Below are positions 15,273-22,583 of a stretch of 37,131 bases of DNA, in pieces (position 1 is the stretch's first letter; every line of letters begins with the position of its first letter). The stretch comes from GCA-2687025 sp964473525 (GTDB lineage: Bacteria; Poribacteria; WGA-4E; GCA-2687025). The stretch spans positions 1-37,131 of the forward strand of contig CAYYPK010000057.1 of assembly GCA_964473525.1 (NCBI GenBank), in the 5' to 3' direction. Under the pieces are notes generated by a model, which ran no database searches, was not told the origin of the DNA, and saw only the letters and a list, made by a program, of their open reading frames with translations. Position numbers and translations under genes: made by a program.

Positions 15273-16313
15273 CTAACTATACGTCGGCAGGCTGACGGGA
15301 GCCTGCGTCTCGCCGGATCGGTACGCCGCGTAGATGAGGTCGAGCGTGTCGCGTCCCTCCTCACCCGGGACTTCCGCCGCGCCACCGCTGAACACGGCGT
15401 CGGCGAACCGCTCAATGAGCGTTCTACGACCGTCGCCCCGTGGCGTGTCAACGTCGGTCCAGGAGCCCTTTTCCAGCCCGTCGATATCCGCCTCGGTGTA
15501 GACCCGTAGCGGGCGTCCGAACGTCATCTGACCCTCGGAGCCGTAGATGCGCGTGCCAGTGCCCTGACCGCCACGCGCGCACGATGTCGCCATGATGTCG
15601 CCGATGGCGCCGTTGTTGTAGCGAATGGACACGGTGATGAAGTCCTCCACCTCCGTGTCCGTCAGGTACGTGTCGTATTCCGCATAGACGCGCGTCGCTT
15701 CGAGTCCGGTGGCGTACCGCAGAGCGTCGATCTCATGAACCAGGTTCATGATGAGGATGCCGCCGCCGGAGCCCTCCTTCGACTTGCGCCAGTCGGTCTC
15801 CACTCGCTGGGTGTACCCACCTGTCCAGTAGCTGTCCGGTTTGTTCGCCGCGACATGGAACTTGATGCCCAGGATCCGCCCCAACGCGCCCGCTTCGATG
15901 AGCTCCTTGGCGCGGACAGTGGAGCCGGAGTAGCGGCTGGGTAGTAGCACGGAGAGCAGCACGCCAGCGTCGGCGCACGCGGCGATCATGTCGTTCGCCT
16001 GCTCCGTCGTGCAGGCGATGGGCTTCTCCACCAGGACGTGCTTGCCCGCTTCGGCAGCCTGTGTAGTCAGCGGCGCGTGGAGGAAGTGCGGCGCGGATAT
16101 GAGCACGGCGTCTACGTCGTCGCGAGCCATCAGAGCTGCGGCGTCGGTGGTCGGCTCGCCGCCGAACTTGTCCGCGAACGACCGCGCGACATCGGCGACC
16201 GTGTCCATCGCGGCGACTATCACGGCGTTTGGACAGTCCGCGACCGACTGTCCCGTCGCCTTGTACGCGATCTCCCCGCACCCGATCATCCCGATTCTCA
16301 GCGTATTGGACAT
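15273..16313 (-). CDS. Gfo/Idh/MocA family dehydrogenase
   Basis: A 346-residue NAD(P)-dependent dehydrogenase of the glucose-fructose oxidoreductase / inositol dehydrogenase family. The N-terminal Rossmann fold shows 'IGMIGCGEIA' (7-16), and the diagnostic EKP motif is E96-K97-P98 ('VLVEKPIA'). The C-terminal domain has 'GGGILIMNLVHEIDALRY' with H193 and D196, where the family places its active-site His and Asp. GCAGGAGACG precedes the ATG. Such enzymes oxidise or reduce cyclic sugars and inositols. Together with the neighbouring aldo/keto reductases (39 and 55 nt gaps), it suggests a sugar or cyclitol interconversion route. The exact substrate cannot be read. Confidence 0.92.
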   Translation of the reverse strand: MSNTLRIGMIGCGEIAYKATGQSVADCPNAVIVAAMDTVADVARSFADKFGGEPTTDAAALMARDDVDAVLISAPHFLHAPLTTQAAEAGKHVLVEKPIACTTEQANDMIAACADAGVLLSVLLPSRYSGSTVRAKELIEAGALGRILGIKFHVAANKPDSYWTGGYTQRVETDWRKSKEGSGGGILIMNLVHEIDALRYATGLEATRVYAEYDTYLTDTEVEDFITVSIRYNNGAIGDIMATSCARGGQGTGTRIYGSEGQMTFGRPLRVYTEADIDGLEKGSWTDVDTPRGDGRRTLIERFADAVFSGGAAEVPGEEGRDTLDLIYAAYRSGETQAPVSLPTYS

Positions 16314-16352
16314 GCGCCGTCTCCTGCGTAGGCCTGTGCGTCAGGGGTGCGG

Positions 16353-17249
16353 CTAGGGCAAGGGGTGTCCCGTGGAAGCCACCCACACGCGCAGCCACTG
16401 CTCTCTGGAAAGGTCTATACCGACGGCGTCGACGGCCGCGCGGACGCGTTCTGCCTTGCCCGTGCCAAGGATCGGCACGAGGTTCGCGGGATGTCGCATC
16501 ACCCACGCGAGCGCGATCTGGTCAACCGACGCGCCGCCGTGTTCGGCGCCGACAGCCGCGATCTCGTCCCGCACTCGGACGATCTGCTCACCGTCGTCCC
16601 GCAGCAGCCTGCCGCCTCGCAGCGGCCCCCACGCCATCGGCGATACACGCAGACGCTGGCACTGATCCAGCGTGCCGTCGTGGTACGTGTCGAGGTAGAC
16701 GGCTGAGAATTGGACCTCGTTCGTGACGAGCGGGAAGTCGAGGCGCGACCCCAGCAGTTCGAACTGCGACGGTGTGAAGTTCGACACGCCGAAGTGCAGC
16801 GCCTTCCCGGCGTCCCTTAAGTACTCGAAGGCGCCGGCGACCTCGTCGGCGTCCAGCAGCGGCGACGGGCGGTGGATGAGCAGGACGTCGACGCGGTCGG
16901 TCCTCAGTCTGCGTAGCGACTCGTCCACGGAGTCCAGAATGGCTTGCCTGCCGGCGTCGTAGTGCGGGAACGACGTCCCGAACGTGCCGATGCCGCATTT
17001 CGTGACGATCTCGACGCGGTCGCGGAGCCCCGGTCGCAACGCGAGGGCGTCGCCCAGGAGCGTCTCCGAGCGCCCGCCGCCGTACACAGCCGCAGTATCG
17101 AGCGTCGTGACGCCGAGGTCCAAGCCATGCTCAACGAAACGCGCCATCGCCTCCGCGTCCATGTCCCAACGCGAGCTGCTCGCGAGGCCCTGAGACACGC
17201 GCGAGAACGTCGGTCCTCCGTCGCACATCTGTATGCGTGGCATGGACAC
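16353..17249 (-). CDS. YdhF-type aldo/keto reductase
   Basis: A 298-residue aldo/keto reductase that aligns along its whole length with what I remember of Escherichia coli YdhF: the 'QGPEFSR'-like opening 'DGGPTFSR', 'VEHGLDLGVTTLDTAAVYGG', 'IVTKCGI', 'LLIHRPSPLLDADEVAGAF', 'HFGVSNFTPSQFELL', 'DGTLDQCQRLRVSPMAWGPL' and the closing 'REQWLRVWVASTGHPLP'. The tetrad is D51, Y56, K84 and H126. The start is GTG 17249 (GGGGAA upstream) or ATG 17243 two codons later. It is the first gene of the minus-strand redox run and is divergent from another reductase, with a repeat element between them. YdhF has no settled physiological substrate. Confidence 0.9.
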   Translation of the reverse strand: MSMPRIQMCDGGPTFSRVSQGLASSSRWDMDAEAMARFVEHGLDLGVTTLDTAAVYGGGRSETLLGDALALRPGLRDRVEIVTKCGIGTFGTSFPHYDAGRQAILDSVDESLRRLRTDRVDVLLIHRPSPLLDADEVAGAFEYLRDAGKALHFGVSNFTPSQFELLGSRLDFPLVTNEVQFSAVYLDTYHDGTLDQCQRLRVSPMAWGPLRGGRLLRDDGEQIVRVRDEIAAVGAEHGGASVDQIALAWVMRHPANLVPILGTGKAERVRAAVDAVGIDLSREQWLRVWVASTGHPLP

Positions 17250-17350
17250 TGAGCAGGTTCCCCGTGGCGGGTCGAAGGCGCGGAGCGGCGACTCGGACGA
17301 CCATAGCCGCTATGTGGATGGCGCATCAAGCCGGCGGGTTCTGCGGACCA

Positions 17351-17550
17351 TGCTCACCAACAGTTGCTGGCGGCCGATGCTGCACGGACCGCAGGCCCGC
17401 CATGCCATGCTGAGTCGCAGGCGAAGCATCTCTTCCGCGGCTACACGAAACACGGTGCGCGCCGCCGAGATGCTTCGTCGCCCACGGCTCCTCAGCACGG
17501 CCGCCCGGGGCGAATGCCACCGCGCGCCGCTGCCAACGCTCGGCGAGCTC
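17351..17550. repeat. MITE-like inverted repeat, copy 2 (complete, about 200 bp)
   Basis: The clearest full copy. The left end is TGCTCACCAACAGTTGCTGG, the inner left core ATGCTGAGTCGCAGGCGAAG then CATCTC, and the inner right core GAGATGCTTCGTCGCCCACG then GCTCCTCAGCA. The right end is CGCTGCCAACGCTCGGCGAG then CTCA, which reverse-complemented matches the left end. Arms are about 80-85 bases and the spacer about 35. It fills most of the 426-base divergent region between the two reductase genes at 17249 and 17676. It may therefore sit between, or within, their promoters. No coding sequence lies inside. Confidence 0.8.
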
Positions 17551-17675
17551 ACCCGACCCCTCCGGGCGTCGTGACCCGAGCGAATGTGCGCTGCGCACGC
17601 GTCGACGCGTGGTAGACTCCCCTGGGTCGCGTTCCCGGCGCGGAACCCACAGTCACACAACCAGGAGCACCCGAG

Positions 17676-18674
17676 ATGGCGCCCTTCGCCTCGGATCGAT
17701 ATGACACGATGAACTACCGCCGCTGCGGACGTAGCGGACTGAAGCTGCCTGCGGTATCGCTAGGACTATGGCAGTCGCTGGGCAATATGGGTAACGACCG
17801 CGTCTGTCGCGAGGTCATGTACCGCGCGTTCGACGGCGGCATCACGCATTTCGATCTTGCCAACAACTACGGCAATCCTGGCGGCAACAGCGAGATTGTC
17901 GCCGGCCGCATCTTTGAGGATATGCCGCGCGACGAACTCATCATCTCGACGAAGGCGGGCTACGGCATGTGGCCGGGACCGTACGGCGACTTCGGCTCGA
18001 AGAAGTACCTCGTGGCTAGCCTCGACCAGTCGCTCCAGCGGATGGGTCTCGACTACGTAGACATCTTCTACCACCACCGCCCGGATCCCGACACGCCCCT
18101 GGACGAGACGATGGGCGCGTTGGACCTCATCGTGAAGCAGGGCAAGGCGCTCTACGCGGGCGTCAGCAACTACCAGGGCGAGATTCTCGGGGAAGCCACC
18201 TCGCTCATCGCGGATCGAGGATGGGCGCCGCTCACGATCAACCAGCCGTCGTACAGCATGATCAACCGCCGCATCGAGCGGGGCACGATGGACGTCGCGG
18301 GCGAGACCGGCGTTGGCATCATCGCCTTCTGCCCGCTGTCGTCCGGCGTCTTGACGGATCGCTACCTGAACGGCCTACCGGCGGACTCCCGCCAGGGACT
18401 GCGCGGCAAGAGCGGGCAGGACTGGTACGACGAGCGCGAGCGCAACGGCTTGTGGGACGGCATCCGCAAGCTGCGTGAGATAGCCCAGGAGCGCGGACAG
18501 ACGATGGCGCAGATGGCGCTGACGTGGATCCTCCGCGACGAGCGCATCACGAGCGTGCTTATCGGCGCGAGCCGCGTCGAGCAGATCGACGAGAACCTCG
18601 CCGCGGGCGCCGCCACTCCGCTGACGGACGAGGAGTTGGTGAAGATCGAGGCGATTCTCTCCGAGATCGGCTAG
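17676..18674 (+). CDS. YghZ/GpR-type aldo/keto reductase (AKR14-like)
   Basis: A 332-residue aldo/keto reductase very close to Escherichia coli YghZ (L-glyceraldehyde 3-phosphate reductase). Shared segments include 'NYRRCGRSGLKLPAVSLGLW', 'AFDGGITHFDLANNYG', 'DELIISTKAGYGMWPGPYG', 'KYLVASLDQSLQRMGLDYVD', 'GVGIIAFCPLSSGVLTDRYLNG', 'AQERGQTMAQMALTWILRDE' and 'ITSVLIGASRVEQIDENL'. The tetrad is D60, Y65, K93 and H134. The E. coli enzyme detoxifies L-glyceraldehyde 3-phosphate and reduces other aldehydes, including methylglyoxal. AGGAG lies at good spacing before the ATG. The C-terminus is shorter than in E. coli, ending just after the 'EELVKIEAIL' helix. Confidence 0.9.
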   Translation: MAPFASDRYDTMNYRRCGRSGLKLPAVSLGLWQSLGNMGNDRVCREVMYRAFDGGITHFDLANNYGNPGGNSEIVAGRIFEDMPRDELIISTKAGYGMWPGPYGDFGSKKYLVASLDQSLQRMGLDYVDIFYHHRPDPDTPLDETMGALDLIVKQGKALYAGVSNYQGEILGEATSLIADRGWAPLTINQPSYSMINRRIERGTMDVAGETGVGIIAFCPLSSGVLTDRYLNGLPADSRQGLRGKSGQDWYDERERNGLWDGIRKLREIAQERGQTMAQMALTWILRDERITSVLIGASRVEQIDENLAAGAATPLTDEELVKIEAILSEIG

Positions 18675-18684
18675 GGCAGACGCG

Positions 18685-18720
18685 GGCGGTCGCGGATGAG
18701 CGCAATCACCCGCGACCGCC
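18685..18720. terminator. Hairpin between convergent genes
   Basis: An 11-bp inverted repeat (GGCGGTCGCGG and CCGCGACCGCC) with a 14-base loop. It lies between the convergent ends of the YghZ-like gene (18674) and the lipoprotein gene (18724). There is no T-tract. A bidirectional terminator is the simplest reading. Confidence 0.6.
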
Positions 18721-18723
18721 GCC

Positions 18724-19662
18724 CTACTCCGCCGCTGGATCCTTGACATCCCAGTGGCCCGCGCGTGACCCGACCACCAGGTCCACGAGGAAGACTCGAG
18801 GATCGGCGTCCACCCGCGCCAGCGCCGCGTGCGACGTGTGCGCCACGACGAGGCAGTGGATCGGCAGTCCCGCCTCGTCGAGGGTGTTGAGCAGATCCCT
18901 GGCTTCGCCTACCAACTGCGCGTGGCCCCTCGCGCTCAGCTTGCGCACCGGACTGTCCGGCTTCTCGAGATCATTGAGACGCCTCTGCGTGCCTGCTCTG
19001 GCGCTGGCGGTTGCCATCGACAGGGCCTCCGTAACCGTTTCGACGCCCATTTCCGCGAGGCCGCCGCCGGTACCGCCCGCGCCCGGCGCCCCGCCCGATG
19101 TAGTGCCGTCGGTCCAAACTCCGCCGCGGAGGTGCTTCGCCAGAACACCGTGTCCGTCGAGGAGCGCGCCCATCTCAGCGGACGGCACGCCCCTGGCGAA
19201 GTAGATCCGCGCGGCCGTCGTCACCCCTGGGGAAACGCGTGCGGCTTCCGCCAGCGCCGCCCTTCGTTCGACGATGTACCCGCGGACGTGCTCCGGGGTC
19301 GGACGCGTCAGAAGACGCCGCGCGGGGTCGGGCATCAGCGCCTCCGGGTCAAGCCCGAGACGCTCCGCTTCCTCCCGCAACGCCGCGTACACACCGGCAA
19401 GGCGGTCGTCTGCCTGATCGGCGTGCTGTTGCGCCGCCGTCGGCCGCGCTCGGGGCGCCGCCGTCTGTCCATCGCGATCTACAGCGCGGGCGTCCACGTC
19501 CCGAGCGCCCGCATCTGCCGCACCCGCGTCCGATACGCCGCGTTCCTCGGGCTGCTGAATCGCGACCGGTGGCAGACACCCGCCAACGAGCGCGCCAGAC
19601 AGGACGAGTAAGCAGGACCGACCGAGCACACGCCTAACCGAGACCTTGCGCCCCATTCGCAC
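18724..19662 (-). CDS. Hypothetical lipoprotein, Ala/Gly-rich
   Basis: I do not recognise a family. GTG 19662 is preceded by GGAGGA at 7 nt and is preferred; ATG 19656 two codons on is the alternative. The N-terminus is a lipoprotein signal ('RVLGRSCLLVLSGALVGGC') with Cys at the lipobox, so it is probably membrane-anchored. An Ala/Asp-rich, probably disordered stretch follows ('SDAGAADAGARDVDARAV'), then a helical segment ('LAGVYAALREEAERLGLDPEAL', 'PTPEHVRGYIVERRAALAEAAR') and a glycine linker ('GGAPGAGGTGGG'). The C-terminal module contains 'LVGEARDLLNTLDEAGLPIHCLVVAHT' and 'DPRVFLVDLVVGSRAGHWDV'. The last module looks like a folded alpha/beta unit of unknown role. The length is about 312 residues. 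Confidence 0.6.
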   Translation of the reverse strand: MRMGRKVSVRRVLGRSCLLVLSGALVGGCLPPVAIQQPEERGVSDAGAADAGARDVDARAVDRDGQTAAPRARPTAAQQHADQADDRLAGVYAALREEAERLGLDPEALMPDPARRLLTRPTPEHVRGYIVERRAALAEAARVSPGVTTAARIYFARGVPSAEMGALLDGHGVLAKHLRGGVWTDGTTSGGAPGAGGTGGGLAEMGVETVTEALSMATASARAGTQRRLNDLEKPDSPVRKLSARGHAQLVGEARDLLNTLDEAGLPIHCLVVAHTSHAALARVDADPRVFLVDLVVGSRAGHWDVKDPAAE

Positions 19663-19762
19663 TTCGCGTTCCTCCAAGATACCTGAGTATCGCCAAACGA
19701 TAAGCGTAGGAGGAACATACCACGCTCGCGCATAGGGCGATTCCACAGGCCTGTTAGGGGTG

Positions 19763-19850
19763 TGCTCACCGACAACTGTCGACGGCCCACGTGGCAGCGG
19801 CGCGCGCGTGATGTCACGCTGAGCCGCAGGCGAAGCATCTCCTCCGGGGC
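19763..19850. repeat. MITE-like repeat, copy 3 (solo left arm)
   Basis: The left end TGCTCACCGACAACTGTCGA and the core GTCACGCTGAGCCGCAGGCG followed by AAGCATCTC match the left arm of copies 1 and 2. I find no matching right arm downstream. It is either a decayed copy or a solo arm. It lies in the 557-base gene-free interval 19663-20219. The interval also holds a 7-bp inverted repeat GGCGCCC/GGGCGCC (20001-20029) and the candidate sigma-54 promoter of the urea locus. Confidence 0.7.
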
Positions 19851-20132
19851 GCCGACACTATCGCCAGGGCGCTGGTGCGCTGCGACGCGCAGCGCCGCAT
19901 CCAGGTACGCGAGCACGCGCGGCTGCGAGCCTCGCGCTGGACCCACGCGGGATCCCAGGCCGTCCCTCCCGCCACGGATTCCGGCGATGCTCAAAAAGCA
20001 GGCGCCCACGTGTAAGGATTTCGGGCGCCGGCCGACTCCGGTCTGCTCCGTGGGCCGCGCGCCGCCGTGCGCGGCCCGGCATGCCTCAGTGCTGGCCCGC
20101 ATCCGCAGCCGCGGCGCGGGCATGGGCGAGGC

Positions 20133-20148
20133 TGGCACGGATATGGCG
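20133..20148 (+). promoter_or_regulatory. Candidate sigma-54 (-24/-12) promoter of the urea locus
   Basis: The sequence TGGCACG-GATA-TGGCG matches the sigma-54 consensus TGGCACG-N4-TTGCW at 10 of 12 defined positions, with the essential GG and GC at the correct 10-base separation. It lies 71 bases before the porin ATG, giving a leader of about 60 bases. Nitrogen-regulated urea genes are often sigma-54/NtrC dependent in other bacteria. I found no clear NtrC site upstream, and a GC-rich background makes chance matches possible. Confidence 0.5.
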
Positions 20149-20219
20149 TAAGCTGGCCGACCGCGCAGCGATCGTCGCGCGTTCAGGCAACGCATCGAAC
20201 ACCTCCTGAGAGGACGCAC

Positions 20220-21191
20220 ATGTCTCTTTTGCACGCTCGACCCCGAACGGTCTGGCAAGGCGTGGCTGGCGTGGCGCTGTCCGCCGCGCTTTCGCTTTCG
20301 CTAATAGGCCTTGCGCGCGCCGAGGTCTCCATAGCCGAGAACCTCAGCATCGAAGGCTTCATCGACATGTCCCTGTTCGTAGGGGAAGACGACGACGGCG
20401 AGACGACGATCAACAGCGCCCTAGACCAGATGGAGCTCGACTTCAACCTGGACTTTGGCGAGGTCACGGCACGGATCGACATCGACAGTCAGTCGGACGT
20501 GGTCGAGACCGAGCAAGCCTACGTGTCGTACGCCCCTGAGGACATGAGCGACATCGGGCTCACCATCACCGTCGGGCGCTTCCTGAGCACCCTCGGCTGG
20601 GAAGCCGCGGAGCCAACAGGTCTGTATCAGTATTCCGTGTCGGCAGGGATCCCTTACCCCGGCTACCAGAACGGCGTCGCCGTCCGAGTTACCCCCGACG
20701 AGAAGTACAGCATCTACGCCGCCGCCATGCCGTCAGCGTGGGACGTCACCGAGACCGACTGGGAGACGCCCAGCTTCGAAGGCCAGGTTAGCGTAATGCC
20801 CACGGCGGAAGTCACGGCGAAGGTTGGGTTTGCTGCCGAGGATATGGGCGAGGAGTTCAAGAGCGAACTGAACGCCTGGGCCTCCTACGCCAAGGACGCT
20901 CTCACGCTTGCAGTAGAAATCGACGTGCTGAGCAACTGGGCGGTGCCTGATACCGACACGACCGAGAGCGCGCTCCACTACCTCGGCATGGCGAACTACG
21001 GCCTCACCAACAAGATCGCGGTCACGGGTCGCTACAGCGCCTTCGACGGGGACGTTACCGGCCTGAACTCCGAGTTCGCCGTCAGCCCGTCCTACGTGAT
21101 CTCGGACAACTGGGGCGTCCTGGCGGAGGTCCGCTACAACATCGACGCCGAGACGACCGAGATCGCCGTCGAACAGATCTTCACGTTCTAA
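20220..21191 (+). CDS. Outer-membrane beta-barrel porin, probably for urea/short amides
   Basis: A 323-residue protein starting at ATG 20220 with GAGAGGA upstream. Upstream in-frame starts would add about 50 residues before the signal peptide and are rejected. Residues 1-34 form a signal peptide ending 'GLARA'. The mature part alternates amphipathic strands ('MELDFNLDFGEVTARIDIDSQ', 'IGLTITVGRFLSTLGWEA', 'YSIYAAAMP', 'NKIAVTGRYSAF', 'WGVLAEVRYNIDAETTEIAVEQIFTF') and ends in Phe, the beta-barrel assembly signal. It is acidic, as porin-like barrels often are. Its place as the first gene before urtA, on the same strand with a 39-nt gap, suggests it passes urea across the outer membrane, like the FmdC-type amide porins. 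The substrate is inferred from context only. Confidence 0.75.
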   Translation: MSLLHARPRTVWQGVAGVALSAALSLSLIGLARAEVSIAENLSIEGFIDMSLFVGEDDDGETTINSALDQMELDFNLDFGEVTARIDIDSQSDVVETEQAYVSYAPEDMSDIGLTITVGRFLSTLGWEAAEPTGLYQYSVSAGIPYPGYQNGVAVRVTPDEKYSIYAAAMPSAWDVTETDWETPSFEGQVSVMPTAEVTAKVGFAAEDMGEEFKSELNAWASYAKDALTLAVEIDVLSNWAVPDTDTTESALHYLGMANYGLTNKIAVTGRYSAFDGDVTGLNSEFAVSPSYVISDNWGVLAEVRYNIDAETTEIAVEQIFTF

Positions 21192-21230
21192 GTACCCTCT
21201 GCGCCGTCAGGCGCACACGAAAGGAACGCC

Positions 21231-22511
21231 ATGCTTCGGCATTCGCTGTCTTCGAAGCTACGGAACGTCGCCGTCGCCGCGCTCGCGGTAGTCACGCTGG
21301 CGCCAGCGGCGCGCGCGCAGGACACGATCAAGGTCGGCGTGCTGCACTCTCTGACCGGCACCATGGCCATTAGCGAGGTCTCGCTTCGCGACGTCGTCAT
21401 GATGGCGGTCGACGAGATCAACGCCGAGGGCGGCGTCCTCGGCAAGCAGATCGAACCGGTCGTCGTCGACCCGGCGTCGGACTGGCCTCTCTTCGCCGAT
21501 AAGGCGAAGCAGCTCCTGCTACAGGACGAAGTCGCCGTCACCTTCGGTTGCTGGACGTCCGTCAGCCGCAAGTCCGTGCTGCCCGTGTATGAGCAGTACA
21601 ACGGCTTGCTCTTCTACCCGGTGCAGTACGAAGGCGAGGAGTGCTCCAAGAACGTCTTCTACACCGGCGCCGCGGTGAACCAGCAGGCGGCGCCCGCCGT
21701 GCAGTACCTGCTCGACGAGGGGTTCAAGCGGTTCTACCTGCTTGGCACCGACTACGTCTACCCGCAGACGACCAACACGATCCTCAAGGCGATGCTCGAA
21801 GCCAAGGGCGTCTCCGAGGACGACTACCGTGTGAAGTACACGCCGTTCCACCACCAGGACTACCAGTCCATCGTCGCCGAGATCAAGGAGTTCGCGGCGG
21901 CTGGCGACACGTGCGTGGTCAGCACGATCAACGGCGACAGCAACGTCCCGTTCTACAAGGAGTTCGCTAACCAGGGCCTCACTGCGGACGACGTGCCGAT
22001 CATGGCGTTCAGCGTCGCCGAAGACGAGCTGCGCGGCATGGACACGTCGGCGCTCGTCGGACACCTCGCGGCGTGGAACTACTACCAGTCCATCGACACG
22101 CCAGGTAACAACGCGTTCGTCGACGCGTTCAAGGCGTACTGCGAGGCCAACGGTCTCCCCGGCGGCTCCGACCGCGTGACGGACGACCCCATCGAAGCCG
22201 CCTACTACGGCGTCTACGTCTGGGCAGCAGCCGTCGAGAAGGCCGGCACGACCGACGTCGACGCGGTTCGCGCTGCGACGTACGGGCTCGAATTCGACGC
22301 CCCGGGCGGCGCGAAGAAGATGGACGAGGTGAACCACCACACGTGGAAGCCGGTCATCATCGGCGAGATCCTCGCGGACGGTCAGTTCGGCATCGTCTGG
22401 GAGTCCGACGGCCTCGTGCGCCCGATGCCGTGGAGCGAATACACGTACCCCGACCGCGACTGTGACCACGTCAACAACGTCGGCACCTACGACAAGACGG
22501 CCGCCCGCTAG
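21231..22511 (+). CDS. urtA: Urea ABC transporter substrate-binding protein UrtA
   Basis: A 426-residue periplasmic binding protein of the HAAT/UrtA family. Residues 1-29 are a signal peptide ending 'AARA', then 'DTIKVGVLHSLTGTMAISE'. Diagnostic UrtA segments are 'EINAEGGVLGKQIEPVVVDPASDWP', 'VTFGCWTSVSRKSVLPV', 'LLFYPVQYEGEECSKNVFYTGAAVNQQ', 'YVYPQTTN' and 'STINGDSNVPFYKEF'. It delivers urea (possibly also short amides) to UrtBC. AAAGGA precedes the ATG. A hairpin in the 72-nt gap after it may raise urtA mRNA over the downstream genes, as is usual for binding proteins. Confidence 0.97.
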   Translation: MLRHSLSSKLRNVAVAALAVVTLAPAARAQDTIKVGVLHSLTGTMAISEVSLRDVVMMAVDEINAEGGVLGKQIEPVVVDPASDWPLFADKAKQLLLQDEVAVTFGCWTSVSRKSVLPVYEQYNGLLFYPVQYEGEECSKNVFYTGAAVNQQAAPAVQYLLDEGFKRFYLLGTDYVYPQTTNTILKAMLEAKGVSEDDYRVKYTPFHHQDYQSIVAEIKEFAAAGDTCVVSTINGDSNVPFYKEFANQGLTADDVPIMAFSVAEDELRGMDTSALVGHLAAWNYYQSIDTPGNNAFVDAFKAYCEANGLPGGSDRVTDDPIEAAYYGVYVWAAAVEKAGTTDVDAVRAATYGLEFDAPGGAKKMDEVNHHTWKPVIIGEILADGQFGIVWESDGLVRPMPWSEYTYPDRDCDHVNNVGTYDKTAAR

Positions 22512-22529
22512 GCTGGCCTTCCTTCCTTG

Positions 22530-22559
22530 GACGCCCTCCGCTAACCTGCGGGGGGCGTC
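22530..22559 (+). terminator. Intra-operon hairpin after urtA
   Basis: A 12-bp stem, GACGCCCTCCGC paired with GCGGGGGGCGTC (one mismatch), with a six-base loop, followed by TCTCTCTATG. It sits in the 72-nt urtA-urtB gap. It could be a partial terminator or a 3' stability element that lets the binding protein be made in excess over the membrane and ATPase genes. Confidence 0.6.
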
Positions 22560-22583
22560 TCTCTATGTCCGTTAGGATAAGCA

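Noticed and set aside
20067..20219. Upstream extension of the porin gene
   Set aside because: It would place about 50 hydrophilic residues before a clear signal peptide and would run through the candidate sigma-54 promoter; ATG 20220 has a good ribosome binding site.
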